Below, one piece after another: positions 55,045-64,000 of a DNA stretch of 64,000 bases. The number at the start of each line of letters is the position of its first letter. Positions within the stretch are counted from its first letter, which is position 1. Made by a program: the position numbers and the translations under genes. Below the pieces are notes generated by a model. It worked only from the letters and a program-made list of their open reading frames with translations. It had not been told where the DNA came from and ran no database searches. Origin of the DNA: an uncultured Mycobacterium sp. (GTDB lineage Bacteria > Actinomycetota > Actinomycetes > Mycobacteriales > Mycobacteriaceae). Where the stretch lies: NCBI GenBank assembly GCA_900078375.1, contig FLQS01000019.1:33534-97533 (forward strand), given 5' to 3'.

Positions 55045-58000
55045 TCATGACCGAACGACGACGCGTACGCCCATCCCGCGTGTCTCGTAGATGCACAGAT
55101 CGTCGACCCAGAACCGGCCGTCGAACACAATCAGCACACCCCGCTCATCTCGCTCGGTGGACAGGATCTCAATTTCGGATCGGGTGCGCTTGTTGGTCGG
55201 CGTCACCTGACCGCGGAACTTCCAGCTGAATGTCTGGTCCAAAGCGACAGGCTCGAATGCGGTTCCTCCGTCGGCCAATCCCGACAACTTGGCCGCCGCG
55301 CGAGCCGCCTGTTGCATGGCCTCCAGGCCGAGCGAACCGGGCTGCACCGGGTCCTGGAAGAAGTGGGCCTTGAAGAACCATGCCTCGGGGGTGACGTCGT
55401 ACTCGGCGACCAGTCGACCCAGACCTGCTTCTCCCCCGCCCGGCCAGAAATTGACGCGGTCGAGAACCTGAAGACGGCCCTGGTCCAGCCAAGGGGCGCC
55501 GGTGAGTTCCGGGGAATTGTAGGACAGTGCGACCGGAGCCGGCTCGGAAAGCGCCTCCAGCACACCCGGCTTCGTCCGCAGGCCGACCTGGTTCTTCAGT
55601 GCTTCCGGACTGAAGAACCCGAAGGCCGTTTTCATCGTCATCACGACGGCGTCGCCTTGGGTGCAGATGACGTCGAAGAATACGATCGTCGAGCCGGCCC
55701 CGTCGGCGAACCGCTCCAGAGTCGACGTCACCCGCAGCGTCCCGACCCGGGCCGGCGTGTGTTGGACGACTTCCCCACCGTCGAGGTTGCGGAACACCAC
55801 GTCGTCAGGGCGATTGGCGGCGAACCCGTTGTACGACGACAGCCAGCCGCAGGGCTGCAGCAGGATTTCGATCAGGACCGGCATCGGGACCGCGTCGGTC
55901 TTGCCGTCCTCGAAATACCATTCGCCGGCCGGGACGTCGTATTCCGCGACGACGGTGCCGCCCTTGGTCGGCACCCCCGGCGGGCTGGACACGCTGAGCA
56001 CCCGCGACATGAAGTGATACGGCTCGTCGGGCAGACGCGGCGCCCGGCGAGCGCCGTCGAACGGTGCGTACAAGGCGCCGAACGCATCCGAGGGCATGCC
56101 ACGCCCGCAGGCCAGCAGTGCGCCCTGATCACCGCGAACATCGTTGGTACCGGCCAGGATCTGCACCGGGCCGGGCGCACCGGGCGGCATCGGCCAGTCC
56201 GGAACCAGGCGCATGCCGAAGCGCCGGGCGTGGAAGACCTTGAAACCGTCACTGCGGCAAAGCAATGCGGCGAAGACCGTGGGTGTCGGCCCGTCGATGA
56301 TCTCTTCGATGAACACCTCGTAATCGAGCATGTGGTCGGCGTCCGGGGTCACCTGACCGCGGCACACGAACCGCGCCATGTCATCCGGGACGGGCTCAAA
56401 CCGCCAACCATCCTTCTCGATGGTGAAACCGTAGGCAGCCATCGCGAAGGACAGGGCCTGGGTGGCCGCGTCGGCCATCAACGTCCCCGGCATGCAGGGA
56501 TCGTTCTTGAAATGCCCGTCGTAGAACCACATGTCCTTGGGCACCGCGGCGGTCGCACGCAGATAACCACGTCCCCACGGCCCGCCAGTCGGATCGAACT
56601 CGGCGATCTCGTCGATCAGCCGAAGCTTCCCCTTGGGAAGCGACGGGGTCCGGGTGTGCGCGGCGGCACGCTCGAAACCGGCGCCGAAGCAGGAGTAGGC
56701 GTGCCCTTCGACGAATGCGTCCAGCTCATCGCGGCTGAAGGAACGCTTCTGCGTGACAACGGGCGGCTCGTCGCGAACTGCGCCCTCACGCGGTGCGTCG
56801 TCGGCGGCGTCCCACAACACCCCGTCGGACTCGGCGAGCTCCGCGTCGGAGAAGAACCCGGCCTGTCCGTTGCGCACCGAGATCATCAGCCGGTCGCCGA
56901 TGTAGCAGTCGTAATGGAAGAAGAACAGCCGGGTATCACCGGTTTTCGCGTGGCCGTCGATGTGAATCTCATAGTGCAGCGTGTCGCCACCCTTGGGCAG
57001 TTCACCCATGAACGTCAGATCACACCCGAGCAGACGGTAGACGCGCTCACTGCGGTTGGTGAAATCCGCGCCCAGATACGAGGCGAGCAGCAGGTCGGCC
57101 TGACCACTCTCGATCACCACACCCGGCGACATCCGGCCGTTGTGGATGTACCAGGCGTCAGGGTCGACATCGGTTTCGGTGACGATGAGGCCGGTGCCCA
57201 TCGCGCCGGGCTCACCCTCGATGCTCATCACCCGATCGGCCAGCAGCAGCGGCGGCTCGGGCATCCGCACCAGACGCTCGTACTGGTCGTACTCGGCAAA
57301 CTTCGGTCCCATCACCTCCGAGACCTTGCCGCCGGCAAGGATTTCCAGCTGCGCACGGTTCCACAGCGGTTCTTTGACCGGTGCCGGTCGCCTGCTCGGT
57401 ACCGGAGCCGGTGCCGGCGTGCTTGGCGCGGGTGCGGGCGCCGGCGTGGATGTCACCGGCGGAGGTGGCGGCGGCGCGCTCGGTGCCGGCGCCGGCGCGG
57501 TCGCTGCGGGTGCGGCCGTCACCGGTGCAGGTGCAGGTGCAGGTGCGTACCGCGCAGGCGCACTAGCCGTCGGCGTAGGTGCCGATCCCCGTCGTCCCGA
57601 TACCAAGGCGAGCAGATCACCGCGTGACTTCAGGAACGACGTATGAGCCTGGGCTTGCCGCTCGAGGAACGCCGAATGCGCATCACTCACGGAGGTAACC
57701 AGATTCAGCGCTGCGGCCGTCTGATCGCTGACCGTTGCGGCCGCGGGGGCGACGGGCCTGGCGACGGCAGTCCTGGTGTCCGGGACGGATTGGACGACGA
57801 TCTCCTGGGCTACTACCAGCGGCGAGGGATGGACCGGCGCGGGCGGCATGACTTGAACACTTCCGTGGTCCACTTCTGGCATGGGCATGGGAGCACTCTC
57901 GATCGGGGACGCCTCCGGCGTCGTAACAGTCTTGCTCGCCTCGGGGGTCGAGACGATAGCGGGCCAATGGGCGGCCAGTGTGAGCGTGCGGGTGTTCTCC

Positions 58001-61000
58001 GGCGGCGCTGCCCGACCCTGTTCATGCAGTTGCTGAATGCGCGCGTCGAATGCGCCGATATCGACTGGCAGCCCGTGCACCCATAGCCTGCCCACGCTCT
58101 CGGCGAGAGCGCGCAGCCCGCGGCGTTCCTGGGGGTCCAGGGCGACGGCCAGATGTGGCCGATCGCCAAGGATTTTCGAGACCGCTGCGGTCAGGATGGC
58201 GCGAGGCCCGTGCTCCACGAAGACGCGGACGCCGTCCTCCCATGCTTGGAGCACCGTCGCGGGGAAATCGATCGGCTCGAGGGCTTGCCGGGTGATCGCC
58301 TCGGCAGCCGCTTCCCGGGTCGGCACATAGGCACGGTTGACCGCGTTGGTGTAGAACCGGATGTCCGGCACCTCGTGCGTCTCCCGGGTGTGGATGTTGC
58401 GCCAGGTGTCGGCGAACGGTGCCATCGCTTCGCAGTGGATGACCATATCCAGACCGAGCGGTATCGCCGTCGCACCGTCAACAGCGTCGATCACCCGTCG
58501 GCACGCTGCGGGATCCCCGCCGATCACGCAATCGTCTGGTGCTTGAACGATGGTCATATAGGCGCGTGGCTCGACAGCGAGCGCCGCGTCGACCAATGGC
58601 CGGGGTGCGGTGATACGCCAGCACTCCCACGGGGCCGGTTGGTCACCCAGCCCCCAGTCGGCGGCCGCCACCCGGCATTCGCCGGTCAGCTCGTCGCCGT
58701 ACATGCCCGACGCCTCGATCTCATCGAGCATCGGTTCCAGGTCGCTCCAGACCCCAAAGGCCATCAGCGAGTTCGTCTCGCCCGAGGAAAGGCCAATAGC
58801 AGCAGTGGGTTTGAGGCCAAGAACGGTCCGGGAGAACTCGGCCTGCGACTGACAGACCAGCGCACAGCCGGTCAGCTGGGTGCGTGGGTCCAGGGTGGTG
58901 ATCCCCGCACCGTGCAGAGCGCGGGCCAAATCGCCAACGCCGGAGAAGCGTTGGGTGAGTGCATCGCCGATCTCGGGCCACGCGAACAACAGTTCACGCC
59001 CGGCACCCGGGTAGGCCGCGGCCGCACCGGTGAAGGTGAACGCAAGTTCTCCGGTCACTGGGGCGTCGGCGAACGCGATGCCAGGGATGACCGGTATCTC
59101 GCCACGTTCCAGGCGTTGCACGGCCTGCTGCCGAAGGGCGTCCACTCCTGCCTGGCTGTCCCCCACCAACGAACACCGCACGGGTCCGCTGCCGCCCGGT
59201 TCGCCGCGTTGCAGCCGGCTCAGCAGATCGGCTCGGTCACCGCCGGCATAGCGCTCGGACAGCGGAACAACGCCGACAGCCAACGGTTTCGGTGCACCGC
59301 CCGCCGCAGAGACGGTAATACCGTCGGCATGTCCGCCCAGCGCCTCTATCCACACCGCAGCAGTTGTGCCCCCCGGTGCGGGCTGCGCACCGGCCTTGTC
59401 CACCCGCACCCGCGCTCGCACCGCCTCCGCGCGCGCCGCGATCTCCACGGCGGCGCTGGCCGCGTGGGTGCGGCCGAATCGTCCGGCAGCGAAATTCGGT
59501 TCGGTCGCGATCGGCTCATCGTCGCTGTCGATGACGGCGATGATCTCATCGCCCGCGGCTTCCGCATCGGCGCGCCGCTTGAGGACAAAAGCCACAGCGG
59601 CATCGCCGTGCAACAGGCTGGTATCTGCGTCGAGTGCGTCGGCTGCTCGCGAATGCGCTGGCTCACAACACATGTCGACCGCACCGGCGACGACAGTGTC
59701 GAGTTCCCGGTGCCGCAAGGCCCGGATCCCGATCTGCAGCGCGGTGATCGCCGAGAGCTCTTCGGTGGAGACGGTGAAGCCGAACCCGCGGAAGTCGCGC
59801 TGCGCATGAATGCGGTTGGCGGGAATGTTCGGCATGGTTCCGATCACGCCGTCGGCGGTCAGTTTCGGCGCGGCCTCTTTGTTCGCCGTCAACCACTGGT
59901 CATTGTCGGTGTTCAGCACTCGCAACCGTTGCCGGGCAATAGTGGCATCGCAGCCCATGCCCACGAAGACACCGGTCCGCTCCGGATCGGCGTTCACGTT
60001 GTGCAGCGCCTCGCCCGCCGCGGCCAGCATCACTGTCTGCTGGCTGAGGCTCCCGGCGAGCTCGTTGGGCGGAAAGCCAAGTCCGGCAAGCTCAAGCGCG
60101 ACAACATCGAGCGGGGTGGGTTGCGCCTCAGGACCCAGCACCCGGCGACGGAACGCGTCGGCGTCGCGTGCGTCGCCGGTGACCACACCGATTCCGCAGA
60201 TCACGATCTCGTCGGTGGGCGGCTGCTTCCGGGCGACCGAACCGCGTGGCCCCCGGTAATTCTCGACGATCAGGTGCGCGTTGTTACCGCCGAAGCCGAA
60301 GTTGCTGACCGCGGCGCGCTTGACCGGGCCGTCCCACGGCGTTGGCGTGGTGACCAACGTGAACGGCGTATCGCTCAGCTTGTTCGTCGGCTTCTCACAC
60401 AACGTCGGCGGGATGGTCGAGGCCTGCATGGCGGACAGCACATTCACCAGGCTCGCCGCGCCGGACACCGTGATGGTGTGGCCCAGATTGCCTTTCAGTG
60501 CGCCCAACTTCAGCGGAACGTCACCGTAGGCGGCGGCGATGCTCTGCAGTTCGGTGGCGTCGCCCAGCGGTGTGCCGGTCGCGTGGCAGTCCACATAGTC
60601 GATATCGGCCGGTGTCAGCCCAGCCTGCTCGAGTGCCGACGTCATCGCGCGGGTCTGGCCGCCCACCGCGGGCGCCAAGAAGCCGCTCTGGCGTCCGTCG
60701 TTCGAGAGCCCAACGCCCACGATCACGCCGAGGATATGGTCACCGGCGCGTTCGGCGTCGTCGAGGCGTTTCAGTGCGACCAGAGCCGCACCTTGCGCGG
60801 GAACCAGGCCATCGGCTTCCGCGTGGAAGGGACGGGACTGGCCCGACGGGCTGAGTGCTTGCAACGAGGTGAAACCCAGATGCAGGAAGAGGTCGTCCGA
60901 GCCGTTGACACCGCCCGCGAGCATCAGGTCGGCATCGCCGTCGTGCAGGGCGTCGCAGGCCAGTTTGATGGCATAGAGCGACGATGCGCACGCCGCGTCG

Positions 61001-61506
61001 AGCGCGTAGACCGGCCCGTTCATCTCCATCGCCCCGGCAACCAGGTGCACCGGCAGGCCGGACGAGAACCGGTTGCGCGGATCGTCGTTTCCCTCACCGG
61101 TCCACACGGCCTCGACGAACGCGGTGCCCATGGTGCTCGGATACGACAGGTTGCCGACGATCAGACCGGTCCGCGGCGCCGCGAGCGGCCCGCCCAGCGC
61201 CTGCTGCGCGCACTGGGCAAGCCAGGCAACGATCGGATCCAGCTGGTCAAAATCGGGCATCCGCGAAGCGAATTGGCTCAGATCGAACGATGTCTCGACA
61301 TAGCCACCGGTGGCAGACGAAACCCGCAGCCCCTGTTTGTCGCTGGCCAACAACTTTCCGGGATCCACCCCACGCCACCGATCGCGCGGGGTGGGCGTCA
61401 GCAGGCAGCGTCCGCCCAGGGAGGCGTCGAACAGCTCCTCAGGCGTGACTACACCCGGCAGTACACAACTGCGTCCGACGATCGCGACGGGGTCGAACCC
61501 GCTCAC
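55045..61506 (-). CDS. pfaC: PUFA-synthase-type polyketide synthase subunit, KS-CLF-AT-DH-DH (PfaC/Pfa3-like)
   Basis: 2,153 residues from the GTG at 61506. KS: active Cys in DAACASS (about 173), [19 protein letters not shown]-like chain-length factor (about 430-700) with the active-site region changed to [11 protein letters not shown]. Acyltransferase (about 820-1155) with GLSSGE near 904. A Pro/Ala linker follows (about 1200-1380). Then come two FabA-like double-hotdog dehydratase regions (about 1385-1760 and 1820-2153) with [12 protein letters not shown] and [16 protein letters not shown] synthases build long polyenoic acyl chains iteratively. The fused AT between CLF and DH resembles the myxobacterial Pfa3 layout as I recall it. 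The GTG overlaps the upstream stop; rmlA follows 7 bp downstream. The product may be a long unsaturated acyl chain for the glycolipid; the product is inference. Confidence 0.88.
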   Translation of the reverse strand: MSGFDPVAIVGRSCVLPGVVTPEELFDASLGGRCLLTPTPRDRWRGVDPGKLLASDKQGLRVSSATGGYVETSFDLSQFASRMPDFDQLDPIVAWLAQCAQQALGGPLAAPRTGLIVGNLSYPSTMGTAFVEAVWTGEGNDDPRNRFSSGLPVHLVAGAMEMNGPVYALDAACASSLYAIKLACDALHDGDADLMLAGGVNGSDDLFLHLGFTSLQALSPSGQSRPFHAEADGLVPAQGAALVALKRLDDAERAGDHILGVIVGVGLSNDGRQSGFLAPAVGGQTRAMTSALEQAGLTPADIDYVDCHATGTPLGDATELQSIAAAYGDVPLKLGALKGNLGHTITVSGAASLVNVLSAMQASTIPPTLCEKPTNKLSDTPFTLVTTPTPWDGPVKRAAVSNFGFGGNNAHLIVENYRGPRGSVARKQPPTDEIVICGIGVVTGDARDADAFRRRVLGPEAQPTPLDVVALELAGLGFPPNELAGSLSQQTVMLAAAGEALHNVNADPERTGVFVGMGCDATIARQRLRVLNTDNDQWLTANKEAAPKLTADGVIGTMPNIPANRIHAQRDFRGFGFTVSTEELSAITALQIGIRALRHRELDTVVAGAVDMCCEPAHSRAADALDADTSLLHGDAAVAFVLKRRADAEAAGDEIIAVIDSDDEPIATEPNFAAGRFGRTHAASAAVEIAARAEAVRARVRVDKAGAQPAPGGTTAAVWIEALGGHADGITVSAAGGAPKPLAVGVVPLSERYAGGDRADLLSRLQRGEPGGSGPVRCSLVGDSQAGVDALRQQAVQRLERGEIPVIPGIAFADAPVTGELAFTFTGAAAAYPGAGRELLFAWPEIGDALTQRFSGVGDLARALHGAGITTLDPRTQLTGCALVCQSQAEFSRTVLGLKPTAAIGLSSGETNSLMAFGVWSDLEPMLDEIEASGMYGDELTGECRVAAADWGLGDQPAPWECWRITAPRPLVDAALAVEPRAYMTIVQAPDDCVIGGDPAACRRVIDAVDGATAIPLGLDMVIHCEAMAPFADTWRNIHTRETHEVPDIRFYTNAVNRAYVPTREAAAEAITRQALEPIDFPATVLQAWEDGVRVFVEHGPRAILTAAVSKILGDRPHLAVALDPQERRGLRALAESVGRLWVHGLPVDIGAFDARIQQLHEQGRAAPPENTRTLTLAAHWPAIVSTPEASKTVTTPEASPIESAPMPMPEVDHGSVQVMPPAPVHPSPLVVAQEIVVQSVPDTRTAVARPVAPAAATVSDQTAAALNLVTSVSDAHSAFLERQAQAHTSFLKSRGDLLALVSGRRGSAPTPTASAPARYAPAPAPAPVTAAPAATAPAPAPSAPPPPPPVTSTPAPAPAPSTPAPAPVPSRRPAPVKEPLWNRAQLEILAGGKVSEVMGPKFAEYDQYERLVRMPEPPLLLADRVMSIEGEPGAMGTGLIVTETDVDPDAWYIHNGRMSPGVVIESGQADLLLASYLGADFTNRSERVYRLLGCDLTFMGELPKGGDTLHYEIHIDGHAKTGDTRLFFFHYDCYIGDRLMISVRNGQAGFFSDAELAESDGVLWDAADDAPREGAVRDEPPVVTQKRSFSRDELDAFVEGHAYSCFGAGFERAAAHTRTPSLPKGKLRLIDEIAEFDPTGGPWGRGYLRATAAVPKDMWFYDGHFKNDPCMPGTLMADAATQALSFAMAAYGFTIEKDGWRFEPVPDDMARFVCRGQVTPDADHMLDYEVFIEEIIDGPTPTVFAALLCRSDGFKVFHARRFGMRLVPDWPMPPGAPGPVQILAGTNDVRGDQGALLACGRGMPSDAFGALYAPFDGARRAPRLPDEPYHFMSRVLSVSSPPGVPTKGGTVVAEYDVPAGEWYFEDGKTDAVPMPVLIEILLQPCGWLSSYNGFAANRPDDVVFRNLDGGEVVQHTPARVGTLRVTSTLERFADGAGSTIVFFDVICTQGDAVVMTMKTAFGFFSPEALKNQVGLRTKPGVLEALSEPAPVALSYNSPELTGAPWLDQGRLQVLDRVNFWPGGGEAGLGRLVAEYDVTPEAWFFKAHFFQDPVQPGSLGLEAMQQAARAAAKLSGLADGGTAFEPVALDQTFSWKFRGQVTPTNKRTRSEIEILSTERDERGVLIVFDGRFWVDDLCIYETRGMGVRVVVRS

Positions 61507-64000
61507 GCCGACGTGTCCGCGGCGGTACCCGCAGCGTAGAACTCCACACCTTCGAGCGTTGCGACGAGCGCACCGTCGGAGGTCTCGTACGCGATATCGA
61601 AGTCGACGCGCTTGTCGTTCACCGGATGCGCGGCCAGCCGGCACCGCCCGATACTGCCGTCGCCGAACGCGCGATGCAGCACAACACGCCCGATCCGCAC
61701 CGGCAGGACCAGGGGACGTCCCTGGGCACTCGCCCACACGATGCCCAGCTGCAGCCCACCATCGATGCTGGCGGCGTCGATCGCCCAGCCGCTCTGCGGC
61801 CAGTCGAGGTCACCCAGGCTCTTGAGAGTCGCTGTGCCACCGGCAGTTCCGAAAGCGTCGAGTTGCTCGATAACGGAGAACTGCGGCCCATGGAACAGCG
61901 GGCCGGCGTATGCCTCGTCGACACCCAGGGGCCAAGCCGACCCCGATACCTGCGGAACCGACAGTTCCGGCGAGGCAACGGCCGCGGTGTCCACCGTGGC
62001 GCGGTACCGCGCCCGCCCATCAGCGTCACTGATCGAGACTGTGTACGACGAACCGGCCGGTTCGAAATCGATGGTCAGAGATTGCCGTTCGTGTTCGGCG
62101 AAGGTGACTCCCGACAGCACCTGGAAGTCACGGACCACCGGGCACGCATCGGCGAGCAGCCCCCGCGCGGCCCGCAGTATCGCGTCCAGCGCGATCACCA
62201 CCGGCACCACCACCCGGCCGCGGACCTGGTGATCGGTCAGCACCGGCAGGTTTTCCGCCGATACCTCCCAGTCCAGGCGTGCCGCGCGAAGCCGCGGCTC
62301 CGCGGGTGCGGCCACCACGACCGCGCTTGCCGACGAGCGGCACAACGCGTGCTCGGCGAAGAACTGTGCACCCTCGGCGATCGGGATGACGCCGACGCCA
62401 CCGGCGAGGAACCGGCTCTTCAGCGTCGCGTCGACCATCCCACCGTCCCACGGGCCCCAACCGAATGCGCGAACCACGCACTCGCCGTTGCGGCGTGCGG
62501 ACTCACGGGCCGCGATGGCCTCCAGTGCCGCGTTAGCCGACGCGTACGCGGCCTGCCCGGGATTCCCGGCCCGCGCCGCGATCGAGGAGAACAGCGAAAT
62601 GAAGCGCAGTTCGTCGGTCGATGTCGCATCCAGGAGTGCTTCTGCACCAATCAGTTTGGTGGTGAACACCTTGACGAACCCATCGTCGTCGAGATCTTCC
62701 AGTCGCTTGTCGGCCAGCACGCCGGCACCATGGACCACACCGACGATCGGCCCGAAGTTCTGCCGAACCTCGTTCAGCACGCTGCGCAATGCGGCTTCGT
62801 CCGTGATGCTCGCGGCGAAGTAGCGCGCCGGGGTTCCCTGATTCTCGGCAGACGCCAGCGTGGTGCGGACTTCCCGCGTGGCCAGCAGGCTTTCGGCTTG
62901 TGCCCTCGCCTGCGGCAGGCTCAGCTGCTCGCCACGAGCCCGCGCCGATGCCGCCAGTGCGGTGGCGATCTCGGCGGAGGTGGCGCCCGACGGCTCGTCG
63001 GCGGTGACCTCACGCAGCGGCGTGCGGCCAAGAAGAGCCAGCCGCAGCCCGTGCTGCTTGGCCAGCGCCAGAGCCGACTCTGCCGTCACGCCGCGCGCGC
63101 CACCGGTGACCACGACAACGCCGCCCGGGGCAACGCTGATCGTCTCACCCTCTCCGACCGAGGATTCGATGTCGTCGACGGCAACCAGCCGGGTGCCGTC
63201 AGCGCGCAGGGCGACCTCGATACCGCTACCGCCTTCCAGCAGCTCGGCCGCCAGCCGTTCGGCGTCGAGGGTTTCCATGTCGACGGCCCGCACCGAAGCA
63301 TTCGGCCACTCCCAGCCGGCGGTTTTCACCAGGCTCGCAACTCCCAGCGGGACGTCCGCGGCGACGAAACGGGCACCCGTCGACTGCACGGTGACGAAAA
63401 GCCGTGTTCGCGCACTGCTCTTGGCGACGCTGCGCGCGGCGTGGAATGCCCGCACATGCACCGCGACACAGTCGTCGGGTGTGCAGGCCGGCGCCAGCGC
63501 CGCGAGGCTGATGACAGCACCCGCTTCGGCGGGCGCCTCCTCGACGGTCTTCGCCTGGAGCCCGCGGGCATTCAACGCACGCTCAAGGGCATCGGCGAAG
63601 GCAGGGTCTTCGCGGGTGATGAAGACGACGCCGTCGCGCAGGCCGGCCATCGCCAACCCGCTGGGCGGCGCAGCCCGAAGCTCCGCCTCGGTGCAGGACA
63701 GGCCGACCGGCGCCACTGACTCCGGAGCCGACTGCTGCACTGCGGCACCCTGTTCGGTGCGACCGCCGGCGGCGAAGCCGGAGACGGTGTCGACGACGTC
63801 TTGCAGGGTGCGCAGGTTGGCCAACTCAGACGCCGGAATCTCCGGAGCACCAGGGAACTTCGCCTGCAACGCCGCCAAAATCTCGACCTGCTTGATCGAA
63901 TCAATACCCAGCTCGGCCTCCATCTCCATGCCCAACCCGAGCATGTCAACCGGATAACCCGTCTTCTCCGAAACAATCGACAACACAACATCACCCGCCG
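61503..64000 (-). CDS. pfaA: PUFA-synthase-type polyketide synthase subunit, C-terminal part (ACP-KR-DH; PfaA-like), runs off right edge
   Basis: About 832 residues visible; the 5' end (expected KS, AT and further ACPs) lies beyond 64000. At the edge the frame reads into an ACP with the PUFA-type phosphopantetheine motif GIDSIKQVEI (Ser codon near 63898), then an Ala/Gly-rich linker. A ketoreductase follows with VVVVTGGARGVTAESA and SLFSSIAARAGNPGQAAYAS containing the catalytic Ser and Tyr. A polyketide-type dehydratase comes last, with HQVRGRVVVP (HxxxGxxxxP). The stop overlaps the next gene's GTG by 4 bp. Whether an enoyl-reductase partner (PfaD) exists cannot be seen. Confidence 0.88.
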   Translation of the reverse strand, partial: AGDVVLSIVSEKTGYPVDMLGLGMEMEAELGIDSIKQVEILAALQAKFPGAPEIPASELANLRTLQDVVDTVSGFAAGGRTEQGAAVQQSAPESVAPVGLSCTEAELRAAPPSGLAMAGLRDGVVFITREDPAFADALERALNARGLQAKTVEEAPAEAGAVISLAALAPACTPDDCVAVHVRAFHAARSVAKSSARTRLFVTVQSTGARFVAADVPLGVASLVKTAGWEWPNASVRAVDMETLDAERLAAELLEGGSGIEVALRADGTRLVAVDDIESSVGEGETISVAPGGVVVVTGGARGVTAESALALAKQHGLRLALLGRTPLREVTADEPSGATSAEIATALAASARARGEQLSLPQARAQAESLLATREVRTTLASAENQGTPARYFAASITDEAALRSVLNEVRQNFGPIVGVVHGAGVLADKRLEDLDDDGFVKVFTTKLIGAEALLDATSTDELRFISLFSSIAARAGNPGQAAYASANAALEAIAARESARRNGECVVRAFGWGPWDGGMVDATLKSRFLAGGVGVIPIAEGAQFFAEHALCRSSASAVVVAAPAEPRLRAARLDWEVSAENLPVLTDHQVRGRVVVPVVIALDAILRAARGLLADACPVVRDFQVLSGVTFAEHERQSLTIDFEPAGSSYTVSISDADGRARYRATVDTAAVASPELSVPQVSGSAWPLGVDEAYAGPLFHGPQFSVIEQLDAFGTAGGTATLKSLGDLDWPQSGWAIDAASIDGGLQLGIVWASAQGRPLVLPVRIGRVVLHRAFGDGSIGRCRLAAHPVNDKRVDFDIAYETSDGALVATLEGVEFYAAGTAADTSA

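Noticed and set aside
55045..61506. Ordinary mycobacterial type I PKS (for example Pks for trehalose polyphleates)
   Set aside because: The KS followed by CLF, the FabA-like double hotdogs and the DSIKQ-type ACP in the partner protein are hallmarks of PUFA synthases, not of standard modular or iterative mycobacterial PKSs.
58153..61539. Very long open frame (over 1,100 codons) on the plus strand opposite pfaC
   Set aside because: It is antisense to clear KS, CLF and AT domains, its translation is Arg/Gly-rich with no family motifs, and it is an effect of high G+C codon use. Similar antisense frames at 55312-57627 and 61626-63719 were dropped for the same reason.

Overview
The window looks like a rapidly growing or environmental Mycobacterium (Mycolicibacterium-type) chromosome. 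Supporting signs are high G+C, frequent GTG/TTG starts, MmpS/MmpL transporters, a PE-PPE-domain protein, a DUF2505 protein and DrrABC. The backbone is a glycopeptidolipid (GPL)-type cell-envelope locus: mbtH plus the start of a lipopeptide NRPS on the left, then glycosyltransferases, methyltransferases and acyltransferases, nucleotide-sugar genes, and mmpS4-mmpL4a-mmpL4b. I see no tRNA, rRNA, CRISPR array, insertion sequence or integrase.

Layout. 1-4.5 kb (minus): NRPS start, mbtH, glycosyltransferase, methyltransferase. 4.6-14.4 kb (plus): DUF2505 protein, three membrane O-acyltransferases with a SGNH domain, a membrane-anchored TylF-type methyltransferase, and a dTDP-L-rhamnose 4-epimerase (predicted source of 6-deoxytalose). 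14.4-20.5 kb (minus): a UDP-sugar operon (UDP-glucose dehydrogenase, UDP-glucuronate decarboxylase-like enzyme, glycosyltransferase), another glycosyltransferase and a methyltransferase. 20.8-24.7 kb (plus): GMC oxidoreductase, alpha/beta hydrolase, glycosyltransferase. 24.7-27.1 kb (minus): a frameshifted PE-PPE hydrolase and an LCM-family methyltransferase. 27.2-29.4 kb (plus): a GT4 glycosyltransferase and a methyltransferase. 29.4-33 kb (minus): glycosyltransferase and a fourth acyltransferase. 33.1-34.8 kb (plus): a second GMC oxidoreductase. 34.8-41.8 kb (minus): Gfo/Idh/MocA oxidoreductase, TylF methyltransferase, DrrC-DrrB-DrrA, glycosyltransferase, sulfotransferase. 41.9-45 kb: PapA/condensation-like acyltransferase (plus) and an MFS exporter (minus). 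45.3-51.7 kb (plus): mmpS4-mmpL4a-mmpL4b. 51.7-64 kb (minus): a tightly packed operon pfaA(partial)-pfaC-rmlA-rmlB-rmlCD.

How it may work together (inference). The NRPS makes a lipopeptide core. RmlA/B/CD and the 4-epimerase supply dTDP-rhamnose and dTDP-6-deoxytalose, and the UDP-glucose branch supplies UDP-glucuronate and/or a UDP-pentose. Six related GT1 enzymes and one GT4 enzyme add sugars. Six methyltransferases, four acyltransferases, a sulfotransferase and a PapA-like enzyme decorate them, and MmpL/DrrABC/MFS systems export. The most unusual parts are a polyunsaturated-fatty-acid-synthase-type PKS (KS-CLF-AT-DH-DH architecture) in one operon with dTDP-rhamnose synthesis, and the amount of decoration capacity, which exceeds a standard GPL locus. 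The sequence also shows an operator-bearing mbtH promoter, a set of probable leaderless promoters, a conserved AGGTG(A/G) start context in the acyltransferase paralogs, and a 53-bp in-frame direct repeat between two of them.
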